From contig CAWJOU010000005.1 of NCBI GenBank assembly GCA_963844575.1, forward strand, positions 1,178,001 to 1,242,000: a DNA stretch of 64,000 bases. Reading direction: 5' to 3'. Below, piece by piece: positions 32,887 to 41,601 of this stretch (position 1 is its first letter; each line of letters begins with the position of its first letter). The position numbers and the translations under genes were made by a program. This DNA comes from DASZUK01 sp963844575 (lineage in GTDB: Bacteria > Actinomycetota > Acidimicrobiia > Acidimicrobiales > RAAP-2). The notes beneath the pieces were generated by a model. It saw only the letters and a program-made list of their open reading frames with translations. It had not been told where the DNA came from and did no database searches.

Positions 32887-33990
32887 TCAGTCGTGCGAGG
32901 TGAGCGGGTGGGCGGCGAAGAAGCGCCACATGATGGCGTCGGCTGTGATCGAGAACGTCGTCCGGCCGACGACGGAGCTGATGGCCGCCGACACGTGGCT
33001 GCCCGGCCAGGCGTGGCCGCCGCCTTTGACGACGTACAGCTCGACGTCCGCGTCGTTCGGGCACCGGTAGCGGACGAGCGTCACGTCACTGGCGACCTTG
33101 GTCGACGCGGGCCCGGAGGCGCAGCCGTTCCGCTTGGCCCAGGCCGCAGTGTCGTCGGGGATGGACGGCGCTTTCTTCAGCGCGCTCTTGTCGCCGGACT
33201 GGCCGAGCGTCCCCTTCTTCCCTGTCGGTGCCGGCAGGTTGGCCGCGGCCTGGCTGGGGGAACCGTTGAAGTGGACGAACGGGTCGGCGGTGCCGTGGAA
33301 GGCGACGACCGGCACCGGCCGTGACGGGTGGCAGCCGGCGATGTTCTGGATGCCGGCGACCGGGGCGACCGCGGCGATCCGGCCGGCATACTGGCAGGCG
33401 ATGGCCGACGACAAGAACGCGCCGTTCGAGTAACCGGTCGAGTACAGCCGGTTCTGGTCGACGCAGAGCGTCTTCTCGACGGTGTCGAAGAGGCCGCCGA
33501 CGAACGCCATGTCCGCGCTGCCGATTGTCGCCTCCCACAGCGAGACCGGCTCTGTCACGCCCGGCGTGATCGTGACGAACCCGTGGCTCTCGCCGTATGT
33601 GCCGAGCGCCGACAGCGAGACCTGGCCGGACGCCGGCTCGGCGTAGCCGTGGAAGTCGAAGACGACCGGCATCGGGGTCCGGCCGTCATACGACGTCGGC
33701 AGCTGCTGGACGTAGAAGCCGTGCCGGCTGCCGACGGTCAGCGGGATCGTGGTCTCGCCGGGCGCCGCCGCAGTGGCACCCCGGCAGCCGGCCGACGGCG
33801 CGGCCGGCACCGACGCCGGCTTGGTCGCCGCCCCGGCCGGGCCGACCGCGCCGATCGGTCCGGCGCCCGGCCCGGTCAGTCCGACCAGCAGGCCGGCCGT
33901 CAGGAGCGGACCGGCGACGAGGGAGGCGGCGACGCGCCGTCCCCGCCCGGGCATCCGTTCGGCACTTCGTCGGTTCGGCATGATCGGCAC
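32887..33990 (-). CDS. secreted PHB-depolymerase/feruloyl-esterase-like hydrolase (LpqC type)
   Basis: 367 residues from GTG 33990, supported by GGGGAGA seven bases upstream; ATG 33981 is an alternative. Signal segment RRVAASLVAGPLLTAGLLVGL. Alpha/beta-hydrolase triad: Ser in GYSNGAF (lipase box GxSxG), Asp in FHGTADPFV, His in GGGHAWPG. The family includes extracellular polyhydroxybutyrate depolymerases and carbohydrate esterases. Cysteine pairs suggest secretion. A second small secreted protein follows 15 bases downstream of... its upstream side on the same strand (34006-34446), so the two may be co-transcribed. Confidence 0.85.
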   Translation of the reverse strand: MPIMPNRRSAERMPGRGRRVAASLVAGPLLTAGLLVGLTGPGAGPIGAVGPAGAATKPASVPAAPSAGCRGATAAAPGETTIPLTVGSRHGFYVQQLPTSYDGRTPMPVVFDFHGYAEPASGQVSLSALGTYGESHGFVTITPGVTEPVSLWEATIGSADMAFVGGLFDTVEKTLCVDQNRLYSTGYSNGAFLSSAIACQYAGRIAAVAPVAGIQNIAGCHPSRPVPVVAFHGTADPFVHFNGSPSQAAANLPAPTGKKGTLGQSGDKSALKKAPSIPDDTAAWAKRNGCASGPASTKVASDVTLVRYRCPNDADVELYVVKGGGHAWPGSHVSAAISSVVGRTTFSITADAIMWRFFAAHPLTSHD

Positions 33991-34005
33991 CGTCGTCTCC
34001 CCGGG

Positions 34006-34446
34006 TCAGAGCTGTTTCGTCGGAAGGGTGAATCTGATCCGGTAGGCGCCGTTGACCGGTTTGGTCACCGTGACGACGGCCCGGGTGAAGAGGTTCCCGT
34101 AGGCGGTGGACCGGCGGACGGTGGTCAGCCGGACGGCGGCCGATCGGCGGACCGGTGAGCCAGCGGCGCAGGACGGCTGGCAGGAGTCGTAGACGAGGAC
34201 GCCGTGCCCGACCGCCTGCTGGGGCCCCCACGCCGTCCAGGTCATGCCGGAGAGCTTCGAGTTTGCGTCGGCGCACGACAGCACGTAGCCGGCGGGTTGT
34301 TTCTTGGGCGACCCGGCGCAGGTCAGTACGCGGACGGTCGTCGCCGCGCCGGCCGGCGCGGTCGAAAGGACGAGCGACGGTCCGGCCACGCCGATCGTCG
34401 CCGCGAGCGCTAGGGCCGCCCTCCGAACTGCCGTCCGTCGTCGCAA
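34006..34446 (-). CDS. small secreted protein of unknown function
   Basis: 146 residues from TTG 34446, chosen because GGGAGGA lies seven bases upstream; the open frame continues upstream but without coding character. Signal peptide LRRRTAVRRAALALAATIGVAGPSLVLSTAPAGAA, then CAGSPKKQPAGYVLSCAD, WTAWGPQQAVGHGVLVYDSCQPSC, with four cysteines likely forming two disulfides, and a C-terminal beta-rich part (AYRIRFTLPTKQL). Similar small secreted proteins occur in actinobacteria. It precedes the esterase gene on the same strand by 15 bp, so an operon is likely. Confidence 0.7.
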   Translation of the reverse strand: MRRRTAVRRAALALAATIGVAGPSLVLSTAPAGAATTVRVLTCAGSPKKQPAGYVLSCADANSKLSGMTWTAWGPQQAVGHGVLVYDSCQPSCAAGSPVRRSAAVRLTTVRRSTAYGNLFTRAVVTVTKPVNGAYRIRFTLPTKQL

Positions 34447-34574
34447 GGATCGATCCTCCCGGTCCGTCGTCGTCGGGAGGTCCGGTGGCCCCCCGCCACG
34501 GCCGCCACCGTACCGGACGTCCCTTGGCGACGGACAGCGGCTACGGGTACTCGTCTTCGAGCTCGTTGACGCGC

Positions 34575-35189
34575 TCAGCCGGCGAGCTCGTCGTACCGGA
34601 AGCAGGTGGTCAGGTGATCGTTGACGACGCCGGCGGCCTGGAGGTAGGCGTAGCAGATGGTCGAGCCGACGAACCGGAAGCCGCGCCGGCGGAGGTCGGC
34701 GCTGACGGCGTCGGACAGGGCGGAGGTGGCCGGCACCTGGCCGATGGCCGGCCAGCGATTGACGACCGGTTGCCCGTCGACGAAGCCCCAGAGGTAGTCG
34801 TCGAAGCTCCCGAGCTCTTCTTGGACGGCGAGGAAGTGGCCGGCGTTGCCGATCGTGGCGTGGATCTTCTGGCGGTGGCGGATGATGCCGGCGTCGCCCA
34901 TGAGCGACTCGGCCTTCTTCTCGGTGAACCGGGCCACCTTGGCCGGGTCGAAGTCGGCGAAGGCCTGGCGGTAGCCGTCGCGCCGCTTGAGGACGGTCAG
35001 CCAGCTCAGGCCGGCCTGGGCACCTTCGAGGACGAGGAGCTCGAAGTGCCGGCGGTCGTCGTGCACCGGGACGCCCCACTCCTCGTCGTGGTACGGCGCC
35101 AGCCACGGGCCGGTGGCCCAGCCGCAGCGAGGCCGACCGTCGTCGGTCCAGCCGCCGTCGGTCCGGTCGTCGTCAGGCAGGCGAGCCAT
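34575..35189 (-). CDS. tag: DNA-3-methyladenine glycosylase I
   Basis: 204 residues. RCGWATGPWLAPYHDEEWGVPVHDDRRHFELLVLEGAQAGLSWLTVLKRR is the diagnostic Tag N-terminal segment with the catalytic Glu, and the RGFRFVGSTICYAYLQAAGVVNDHLTTC C-terminus carries the zinc-binding His/Cys residues. It removes 3-methyladenine from alkylated DNA. ATG 35189 has TACGCT six bases upstream and no SD, so it is probably leaderless, back to back with the DUF1275 promoter. Confidence 0.95.
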   Translation of the reverse strand: MARLPDDDRTDGGWTDDGRPRCGWATGPWLAPYHDEEWGVPVHDDRRHFELLVLEGAQAGLSWLTVLKRRDGYRQAFADFDPAKVARFTEKKAESLMGDAGIIRHRQKIHATIGNAGHFLAVQEELGSFDDYLWGFVDGQPVVNRWPAIGQVPATSALSDAVSADLRRRGFRFVGSTICYAYLQAAGVVNDHLTTCFRYDELAG

Positions 35190-35195
35190 CCCCGG

Positions 35196-35220
35196 AGCGT
35201 AGGTCGGGGCGGCCGATACT
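35196..35220. promoter_or_regulatory. divergent leaderless promoters of tag and DUF1275 gene
   Basis: TACGCT on the minus strand (35201-35196) six bases before ATG 35189 and GATACT on the plus strand (35215-35220) seven bases before ATG 35228. The two start codons are only 38 bp apart. Confidence 0.45.
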
Positions 35221-35227
35221 GGACCAC

Positions 35228-35944
35228 ATGGCGCGGGCCGGTGAGGGCGGGGGCGATGTCCTGCCCCGGGTCGTACTGGCCGGGTTGTTCCTCCTGGCGG
35301 CCACCACCGGCATGGTCGATGCGACGACGTTCCTCGGGCTCGGCCGAGTGTTCACGGCCAACATGACCGGCAACGTGCTGCTGCTCGGCTTCTCGTCGAC
35401 CACTCGGCCCGACGGGTACACGCAGAACACCATCCTCTACGGCGGACTGGCCGCCCTGCTGGCCTTCGTGTCGGGGGCCCTCCTCGGCGCGGCCGTCGCC
35501 GGCCGCCGGGACGCCACCGCCCGGTTCCGGGCCGGCTTTGGCACCGAATGGGTGTTCTTGGCCACGGCCGCCGTCCTCCTGTTCGACACGGGGGCCACCC
35601 GGGGTGGACTGCGCTACGTCGTGCTCGTTCTCTTCGGCTTGTCGATGGGCTTCCAGAGCTCCGTCGTCCGCCGGATGGGGGTGCCCGACATCAACACGAC
35701 CGTCCTCACCACCACCATGGCCGGCTTGGCCTCCGACGTCGTGGCGGTGGCCGGCCGCGCCGCCCGGGTGGCTCGGCGGGTGGCGACGGTGGCGTTCCTC
35801 TTCCTGGGCGCGGCGCTGGGCGCGGTGCTCGAGGAGCATGGCGTCCGCTGGAGCGCGCTCGGGGCGCTCGCCGCCCTCAGCCTGGGTGTGCTGTTGATGG
35901 GCTTCGGCGGAGCCCTGCGACCGGGCGGGGACCTGTCGGTCTGA
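35228..35944 (+). CDS. DUF1275 (YoaK-type) membrane protein
   Basis: 238 residues with about six membrane helices. AATTGMVDATTFLGLGRVFTANMTGNVLLLG, LLGAAVAGRR, LLFGLSMGFQSSVVRRMGVPDINTTVLTTTMAGL are the conserved DUF1275 segments. Function unknown; transport is suspected. It converges on the acyl-CoA synthetase gene with a single base between the stop codons. Confidence 0.9.
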   Translation: MARAGEGGGDVLPRVVLAGLFLLAATTGMVDATTFLGLGRVFTANMTGNVLLLGFSSTTRPDGYTQNTILYGGLAALLAFVSGALLGAAVAGRRDATARFRAGFGTEWVFLATAAVLLFDTGATRGGLRYVVLVLFGLSMGFQSSVVRRMGVPDINTTVLTTTMAGLASDVVAVAGRAARVARRVATVAFLFLGAALGAVLEEHGVRWSALGALAALSLGVLLMGFGGALRPGGDLSV

Positions 35945-35945
35945 T

Positions 35946-37634
35946 TCAGCCCTTCTCGGCCTGCTCCCGGGCCCACCGGTAGTCCGCCTTGCCGGACGGT
36001 GACCGCTGGATCTGGTCGACGAAGACGACGGCCTTCGGGAGCTTGTAGCGGGCGACGTAGCCGGACGCGTGGTCGACGATCTTCTCCGCGGTCGCGGACT
36101 GGCCATCGCCGAGCTGGACGACGGCGACGACCTCCTGGCCCCACCGGGTGCTCGGCCGGCCGGCGACGACGACGTCGACGACGGCCGGATGGCCGGCGAT
36201 GGCCCGCTCGACCTCCTCGGCGAAGATCTTCTCGCCGCCGGAGTTGATCGTCACCGAGTCCCGCCCGAGCAGTTCGATCTCGCCGTCGGCCAGGTGGCGG
36301 GCCCGGTCGCCGGGGATCGAGTACCGCGTGCCGTCGATCACCGGGAACGTCCGGGCGGTCTTGGCCTCGTCGCCGAGGTAGCCGAGTGGCACCGACCCGG
36401 TCTGGGCCAGCCAACCGTTCCCTTCGTGGCCGGGGGCGAGCACCGAGCCGAGATCCTCGTCGACGACGACCGCCCCGGGACCGGGGCGAAAGCGCGGCGT
36501 GGCCCCGCCGTCGGTGGCGCCGTCATTGGCGACGGCGTGCATCTGGGCGCCGGTCTCCGACGAGCCGGCCGAGTCGCTGATGATCAGCGACGGCAGGTGG
36601 GCCAGGGCGAGCTGGCGGACCGCGGGGGTGAGCGGGGCGCCGCCGTTGCCCACCGCGTACAGCGACGACGTGTCGTAGTCGCCGCGGTCCAGCTCGTCGA
36701 GGAGCGGGCGCAGCATGGCGTCGCCGACGATCGTGAGCGTGTTGACGCCCTCCCGCTCCACCGTCCGCCAGACGTCGGCCGGGTCGAGGTGGCGGGGGTC
36801 GTCCGGCAGCACGATCGTCGCGCCTTCGGTCATCATCATGAACGTCGCCCATTGCGCGGCGCCGTGCATCAGGGGCGGGAGCACGCCGAGCTTGAGCCGC
36901 AGGCCGTTCTCGACCCGACCGGCCAGGTCGTCGTAGCTGGTGACCAGCTCCCACGTCCCGACCCGGCGGCCGCCCATGGCGGCGACGAAGATGTCGTGCT
37001 GGCGCCAGAGCACGCCCTTCGGCATGCCGGTCGTCCCGCCGGTGTAGAGGATGTAGAGATCGTCCGGGGACGGTTCGACGTCCGGCCCGTCGGGCGAGCC
37101 GGCGGCCAGCGCGTCCTCGTAGCGGACGGCGCCGGGCAGCGGGTCGTGGCCGGACTCGTCGTCGACGTGGAGCAGGACGTCGACCGGTGGCACCTCGTCG
37201 AGCACTTCGGCCAGCGTCGGGGCGAGCGAGGCGTGGTAGATGACCGCCCGCGGCGCGCCGTCACGCAACAGGTACCGCAGCTCCTCGCCGACGTAGCGGT
37301 AGTTGACGTTGAACGGCGCCACCCGGGCCCGGTAGGCGCCGACCATGCCCTCGAGGTACTCGTTGCCGTTGTAGAGGGCGAGGGCGACGTGGTCCTGTCC
37401 GGACCGGTGTCCGGCCAGCCCAGTCCGTCCGGCCAGCCCGGTCCGCTCCGTCCGGACGCCGAGACCGCGGTCGTGGAGGTACGACGCCAGCCGCCGGGAC
37501 CGCTCGGCCAGCTCGCCGTACGTGAACCGCCGGTCGCGCCAGACGAGGCACTCGCCGTCGGGCAGGACCTCGGCAATGGTCTCGACGACGCGGGCCAGAT
37601 TGAACTGCGTTCCTTCGATCAGCGTTCCCCCCAT
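35946..37634 (-). CDS. fatty acyl-CoA synthetase (AMP-forming)
   Basis: 562 residues from ATG 37634, which has TAGCCT seven bases upstream; the longer open frame is not conserved. ANL-superfamily motifs: P-loop LYILYTGGTTGMPKGVLW, adenylate-binding DSAGSSETG, GYLGDEAKTARTF, YSIPGDRARH, and C-terminal hinge/Lys RSPSGKADYRWA. Activates a fatty or aryl acid with ATP and CoA. Relatives are annotated as FadD-type acyl-CoA synthetases of actinobacteria. Confidence 0.92.
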   Translation of the reverse strand: MGGTLIEGTQFNLARVVETIAEVLPDGECLVWRDRRFTYGELAERSRRLASYLHDRGLGVRTERTGLAGRTGLAGHRSGQDHVALALYNGNEYLEGMVGAYRARVAPFNVNYRYVGEELRYLLRDGAPRAVIYHASLAPTLAEVLDEVPPVDVLLHVDDESGHDPLPGAVRYEDALAAGSPDGPDVEPSPDDLYILYTGGTTGMPKGVLWRQHDIFVAAMGGRRVGTWELVTSYDDLAGRVENGLRLKLGVLPPLMHGAAQWATFMMMTEGATIVLPDDPRHLDPADVWRTVEREGVNTLTIVGDAMLRPLLDELDRGDYDTSSLYAVGNGGAPLTPAVRQLALAHLPSLIISDSAGSSETGAQMHAVANDGATDGGATPRFRPGPGAVVVDEDLGSVLAPGHEGNGWLAQTGSVPLGYLGDEAKTARTFPVIDGTRYSIPGDRARHLADGEIELLGRDSVTINSGGEKIFAEEVERAIAGHPAVVDVVVAGRPSTRWGQEVVAVVQLGDGQSATAEKIVDHASGYVARYKLPKAVVFVDQIQRSPSGKADYRWAREQAEKG

Positions 37635-37641
37635 TCTGCCG

Positions 37642-37647
37642 AGGCTA
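37642..37647 (-). promoter_or_regulatory. -10 box of leaderless acyl-CoA synthetase transcript
   Basis: TAGCCT on the minus strand, seven bases before ATG 37634. Confidence 0.45.
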
Positions 37648-37805
37648 AACGACCGACAGCCCGGTCTCGCGGCCCGGTCTCGGCCGCCGATGCAGGCCCG
37701 CCGTCGGCCCGTCACCGAAGACGTAAATCAGCTCCTTATGGGCAAATCGCGCCGAAATTATGGTCCGGTGTAGGCACAACGTGTCGGAACCACGCGGATT
37801 TTCTC

Positions 37806-37834
37806 TTGACACGCCCCGAAGTCGGCGCGTCAAT
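37806..37834 (+). promoter_or_regulatory. possible promoter of permease operon
   Basis: TTGACA (37806-37811) with a weak GTCAAT (37829-37834) after 17 bases. The 256-bp gap upstream of the permease is A/T-richer near 37735-37760 but shows no other clear signal. Confidence 0.3.
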
Positions 37835-37891
37835 GCCGTATCGGAGGACCGCCGCCCGCCGAGGCCGGTGGCCGACAGGAGGGGGTTGGAC

Positions 37892-39448
37892 GTGGACGAC
37901 CTCACGGGGCCAGCAGTCGACGGGCACGACGCGGACACCCGCCTCCTCCACCAGATGGGCTATGCCCAGGAGCTGCGCCGGCGGATGGGCGGGTTCTCGA
38001 ACTTCGCCGTCTCCTTCACGATCATCTCGATCCTGTCGGGCTGCCTGACGCTCTACGGGTTCGGGATGACCCACGGCGGCCCGGTGGCGATGACGATCGG
38101 GTGGCCGATCGTCGGCCTGCTCGTCGTCCTGGTCGGACTGGCGATGGCCGAGGTCTGCTCGAGCTACCCGACCGCCGGGGGCCTGTACTACTGGGCGGCC
38201 AAGCTGGCGCCCCAGTCGGGAAAGAACCCGGCGGCCTGGAGCTGGTTCTGTGGCTGGTTCAACCTGCTCGGCCAGGTGGCGGTGACGGCCGGCATCGACT
38301 TCGGGGCCGCGCTGTTCGCCACCGCCTTCCTCAATCTGACCACCGGGCTCTCGGCCACGCACTGGCACGTGGTCATCGCCTACGCCGTCATTCTCGCCCT
38401 CCACGGGTTGCTGAACACCTTCGGCGTCCGCGTCGTCGCGCTCCTGTCCGACGTCAGCGTCTGGTGGCACATTCTCGGGGTCCTGACGATCGTCATCGTG
38501 CTGTTCGTCGTTCCGGCCCACCACCAGTCGGCGTCGTTCGTGTTCGGCCATTTCGTCAACGAGAGCGGGTTCACCGGCTGGGGCTCGTCGGTGTACATCT
38601 TCTTCATTGGCCTGTTGGTGGCCCAGTACACGTTCACCGGCTATGACGCGTCGGCGCACATGACCGAGGAGACGCACAACGCCAACATCGCCGGCCCCCG
38701 GGGGATCGTCATGTCGATCGTGGTCTCCCTCGTCGCCGGCTGGGTCCTGCTCATCGGGGTGACGTTCGCCATCCAGAACTACAGCGGCGAGATCGCCTCG
38801 ACCACCGGCGTCCCGCCGGCGCAGATCTTCATCGACTCGGTCGGCCGGGTAGGCGGCGAGCTGCTCCTGCTCATCGCCATCGTGGCCCAACTGTTCTGCG
38901 GGATGGCGTCGGTCACGGCCAACAGCCGGATGATCTATGCGTTCTCCCGGGACGGCGCGGTGCCGGGGTCCTCCCATTGGCACAAGATCAACCGCCGGAC
39001 CGGCACGCCGACCAACTCCATCTGGTTCGCCGTCGTCTTCGCCTTCATCCTCGGCCTGCCCTACGGGTGGAGCCCGGTGGCCTACGCGGCCGTCACCTCG
39101 ATCGCGGTGATCGGGCTGTACATCGCCTACATCATCCCGATCTTCCTCCGGCTGCGGGCCAAGGACCGGTTCGAGCGGGGCCCGTGGAACCTGGGCAAGT
39201 GGACCTACCTGATCGGGTGGGTGGCGACGGTCTGGGTGGTCCTCATCTGCTTCCTGTTCATGCTGCCGCAGACATCCCCGGTGACCGCCCACACGTTCAA
39301 CTACGCGCCGGTGGCGGTCGGCGTGGTGGTGGTCGTCGCCGGCGGCTGGTGGCTGCTCTCGGCCCGCAAGTGGTTCAAAGGCCCGAAGGTGCAGGGCACG
39401 CCCGAGGAGCTGGCTCGCATCGAGCGGGAGCTCGAGCCGGTGTCATGA
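37892..39448 (+). CDS. APC-family amino acid/amine permease
   Basis: 518 residues from GTG 37892, chosen because AGGAGGGGG (37878-37885) lies seven bases upstream. About 12 membrane helices. GGFSNFAVSFTIISILSG, SSYPTAGGLYYWAAKLAP and YDASAHMTEETHNANIAGPRGI match the amino-acid/choline permease branch of the APC superfamily. It leads a three-gene unit with an aldehyde dehydrogenase (7-bp gap) and an SDR (10-bp gap), which suggests import and oxidation of an amine or amino compound such as GABA or a polyamine derivative. The substrate is inferred only. Confidence 0.88.
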   Translation: MDDLTGPAVDGHDADTRLLHQMGYAQELRRRMGGFSNFAVSFTIISILSGCLTLYGFGMTHGGPVAMTIGWPIVGLLVVLVGLAMAEVCSSYPTAGGLYYWAAKLAPQSGKNPAAWSWFCGWFNLLGQVAVTAGIDFGAALFATAFLNLTTGLSATHWHVVIAYAVILALHGLLNTFGVRVVALLSDVSVWWHILGVLTIVIVLFVVPAHHQSASFVFGHFVNESGFTGWGSSVYIFFIGLLVAQYTFTGYDASAHMTEETHNANIAGPRGIVMSIVVSLVAGWVLLIGVTFAIQNYSGEIASTTGVPPAQIFIDSVGRVGGELLLLIAIVAQLFCGMASVTANSRMIYAFSRDGAVPGSSHWHKINRRTGTPTNSIWFAVVFAFILGLPYGWSPVAYAAVTSIAVIGLYIAYIIPIFLRLRAKDRFERGPWNLGKWTYLIGWVATVWVVLICFLFMLPQTSPVTAHTFNYAPVAVGVVVVVAGGWWLLSARKWFKGPKVQGTPEELARIERELEPVS

Positions 39449-39455
39449 TCGCTGC

Positions 39456-40811
39456 GTGACACTCGTCAACCCGGCGACGGCGGAGGTCATCGCCACCGTC
39501 CATTCGGCCACGGCGGCGGAGGTCGACGCAGCGGTCGGCCGGGCGGCGGCCGCCTTCGACGGCTGGCGAGCGGTGGCGCCGAGCGACCGGGCCCGCCTGC
39601 TCCGGCGGTTCGCCGGCGTCGTCGACGACCACGTCGACGAGCTGGCCGCCCTGGAGGTGGCGAACGCCGGGCACGTGATCGGCAACGCCCGCTGGGAGGC
39701 CGGCAACGTCCGGGACGTCCTCGACTACTACGCCGGCGCGCCGGAGCGGATGAGCGGCCGGCAGATCCCGGTGGCCGGCGGGGTGAGCCTGACGTTCCAC
39801 GAGCCGCTGGGCGTCGTCGGGATCATCGTCCCGTGGAACTTCCCGATGGCCATCGCCGGCTGGGGGTTCGCGCCGGCGCTGGCCGCCGGCAACACGGTCG
39901 TCCTCAAGCCGGCCGCGCTCACGCCGCTGAGCGCCATCCGGCTGGGCGAGCTGGCCGACGAGGCCGGCCTGCCGGCCGGCGTCTTCCAGGTGGTCCCTGG
40001 CCGCGGCTCGGTCGTCGGCTGGCGGTTCGTGACGCACCCGGCCGTTCGCAAGGTCTGCTTCACCGGCTCGACCGACGTCGGCCGGCGGATCATGGCCGGC
40101 GGCGCGGCGCAGGTGAAGCGGGTCACCCTCGAGCTGGGCGGCAAGTCGGCGAACATCGTCTTCGCCGACGCGGACGTCGAAGAGGCGGCCGCCCGGGCGC
40201 CGTACGGGGTCTTCGACAACGCCGGGCAGGACTGCTGCGCCCGCTCGCGGCTCTTGGTCGAGCGCCGGATCTACGACCGGTTCCTCGAGCTCTTGGAGCC
40301 GGCCGTCCGGGGCGTCGTCGTCGGTGATCCGACCGACGAGGCCAGCGAGATGGGCCCCCTCATCTCCGACGCTCACCGCCAGGAGGTGGCCGCGTTCGTT
40401 CCCGACGGCGCGCCGGTCGCCTTCTGCGGCTCGGCGCCGGACGGCCCGGGCTTCTGGTACCCGCCGACCGTGCTCGCCCCGGTCGCCCCGGGCGACCGGG
40501 CGGTGACCGACGAGATCTTCGGCCCGGTCGTCGTCGTCGTCCCGTTCGACGACGAAGCCGACGCGGTCCGCATCGCCAACGACACCGACTACGGCCTCTC
40601 CGGATCGATCTGGACCCGTGACGTCGGCAAGGCGCTGCGGGTGGCCCGGGCCGTCGAGACCGGGAACCTCTCGGTGAACTCCCACTCGTCCGTGCGCTAC
40701 TGGACGCCGTTCGGTGGCTTCAAGCAGTCCGGGATCGGGCGCGAGCTCGGGCCCGACGCCACCGACGCGTTCACCGACGTAAAGACCGTCTTCGTCTCGA
40801 CCGACCCGTGA
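39456..40811 (+). CDS. NAD(P)-dependent aldehyde dehydrogenase
   Basis: 451 residues. Oxyanion Asn in PWNFPM, VTLELGGKSANIVFADAD with the general-base Glu, catalytic Cys in NAGQDCCARSRLLVE, and EIFGPVVVVVPFDDEADAV. Oxidises an aldehyde to the acid. GTG 39456 is seven bases after the permease stop; a CATGAT box six bases before it could also drive a leaderless transcript. Context with a permease and SDR points to an amine-derived aldehyde such as gamma-aminobutyraldehyde or its glutamyl form. Confidence 0.92.
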   Translation: MTLVNPATAEVIATVHSATAAEVDAAVGRAAAAFDGWRAVAPSDRARLLRRFAGVVDDHVDELAALEVANAGHVIGNARWEAGNVRDVLDYYAGAPERMSGRQIPVAGGVSLTFHEPLGVVGIIVPWNFPMAIAGWGFAPALAAGNTVVLKPAALTPLSAIRLGELADEAGLPAGVFQVVPGRGSVVGWRFVTHPAVRKVCFTGSTDVGRRIMAGGAAQVKRVTLELGGKSANIVFADADVEEAAARAPYGVFDNAGQDCCARSRLLVERRIYDRFLELLEPAVRGVVVGDPTDEASEMGPLISDAHRQEVAAFVPDGAPVAFCGSAPDGPGFWYPPTVLAPVAPGDRAVTDEIFGPVVVVVPFDDEADAVRIANDTDYGLSGSIWTRDVGKALRVARAVETGNLSVNSHSSVRYWTPFGGFKQSGIGRELGPDATDAFTDVKTVFVSTDP

Positions 40812-40821
40812 GGAGGATCTC

Positions 40822-41601
40822 GTGAGCACCGTCCGGGCGAGCCGACTGGAGGGAAAGGTGGCGGTCGTCACCGGCGCCGGCAGCGGCATCGGCCGGGCGA
40901 TGGCGGAACGGTTCGCGGCCGAAGGGGCGGCGGTCGTCGTGGCCGACGTCGACGAGACGGCGGGCGTGGCGGTGGCCGAGGCGATCGGCGGCCGGTTCGT
41001 GGCGACCGACGTCACCGACCCGGACGCGGTCCGAGCGATGTACGCGGCGGCGGTGGCCACCTACGGTGGCATCGACGTGTGCTGCAACAACGCGGGCATC
41101 TCGCCGCCGGACGACGACTCGATCCTGGAGACCGAGATGGACGCCTGGCGGCGCGTGCAAGAGGTCAACCTGACGTCGGTCTACCTGTGCTGCAAGTACG
41201 GCATCCCCCACCTCGTCGAACGCGGCGGCGGGTCGGTCGTGAACACGGCGTCGTTCGTGGCGGTCATGGGGGCGGCGACGAGCCAGATCTCGTACACCGC
41301 GTCGAAGGGTGGCGTGCTGGCGATGTCCCGGGAGCTCGGCGTGCAGTTCGCCCGGCAGGGCGTCCGGGTGAACGCGCTCTGCCCCGGCCCGGTCAACACG
41401 CCGCTGCTCCAGGAGCTGTTCGCCAAGGATCCCGAACGAGCGGCCCGCCGGCTCGTCCACATCCCGATGGGCCGGTTCGCCGAACCGGAGGAGATCGCCG
41501 CCGCCGCTGCCTTCTTGGCTTCCGACGACGCGTCGTTCGTCACCGCGTCGACGTTCCTGGTCGACGGCGGCATCCACGCCGCCTACGTCACCCCGCTCTG
41601 A
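40822..41601 (+). CDS. SDR-family oxidoreductase (FabG-like)
   Basis: 259 residues. GKVAVVTGAGSGIGRAMAERFA (TGxxxGxG), DVTD, NNAG at strand 4, YTASKGG (Tyr-x3-Lys), and RVNALCPGPVNTPLL. SD GAGGAG precedes GTG 40822. Third gene of the permease-aldehyde dehydrogenase unit; SDRs of this kind are repeatedly found in actinobacterial amine-catabolism clusters. Its 3' end overlaps the convergent GH43 gene by 19 bp. Confidence 0.9.
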   Translation: MSTVRASRLEGKVAVVTGAGSGIGRAMAERFAAEGAAVVVADVDETAGVAVAEAIGGRFVATDVTDPDAVRAMYAAAVATYGGIDVCCNNAGISPPDDDSILETEMDAWRRVQEVNLTSVYLCCKYGIPHLVERGGGSVVNTASFVAVMGAATSQISYTASKGGVLAMSRELGVQFARQGVRVNALCPGPVNTPLLQELFAKDPERAARRLVHIPMGRFAEPEEIAAAAAFLASDDASFVTASTFLVDGGIHAAYVTPL

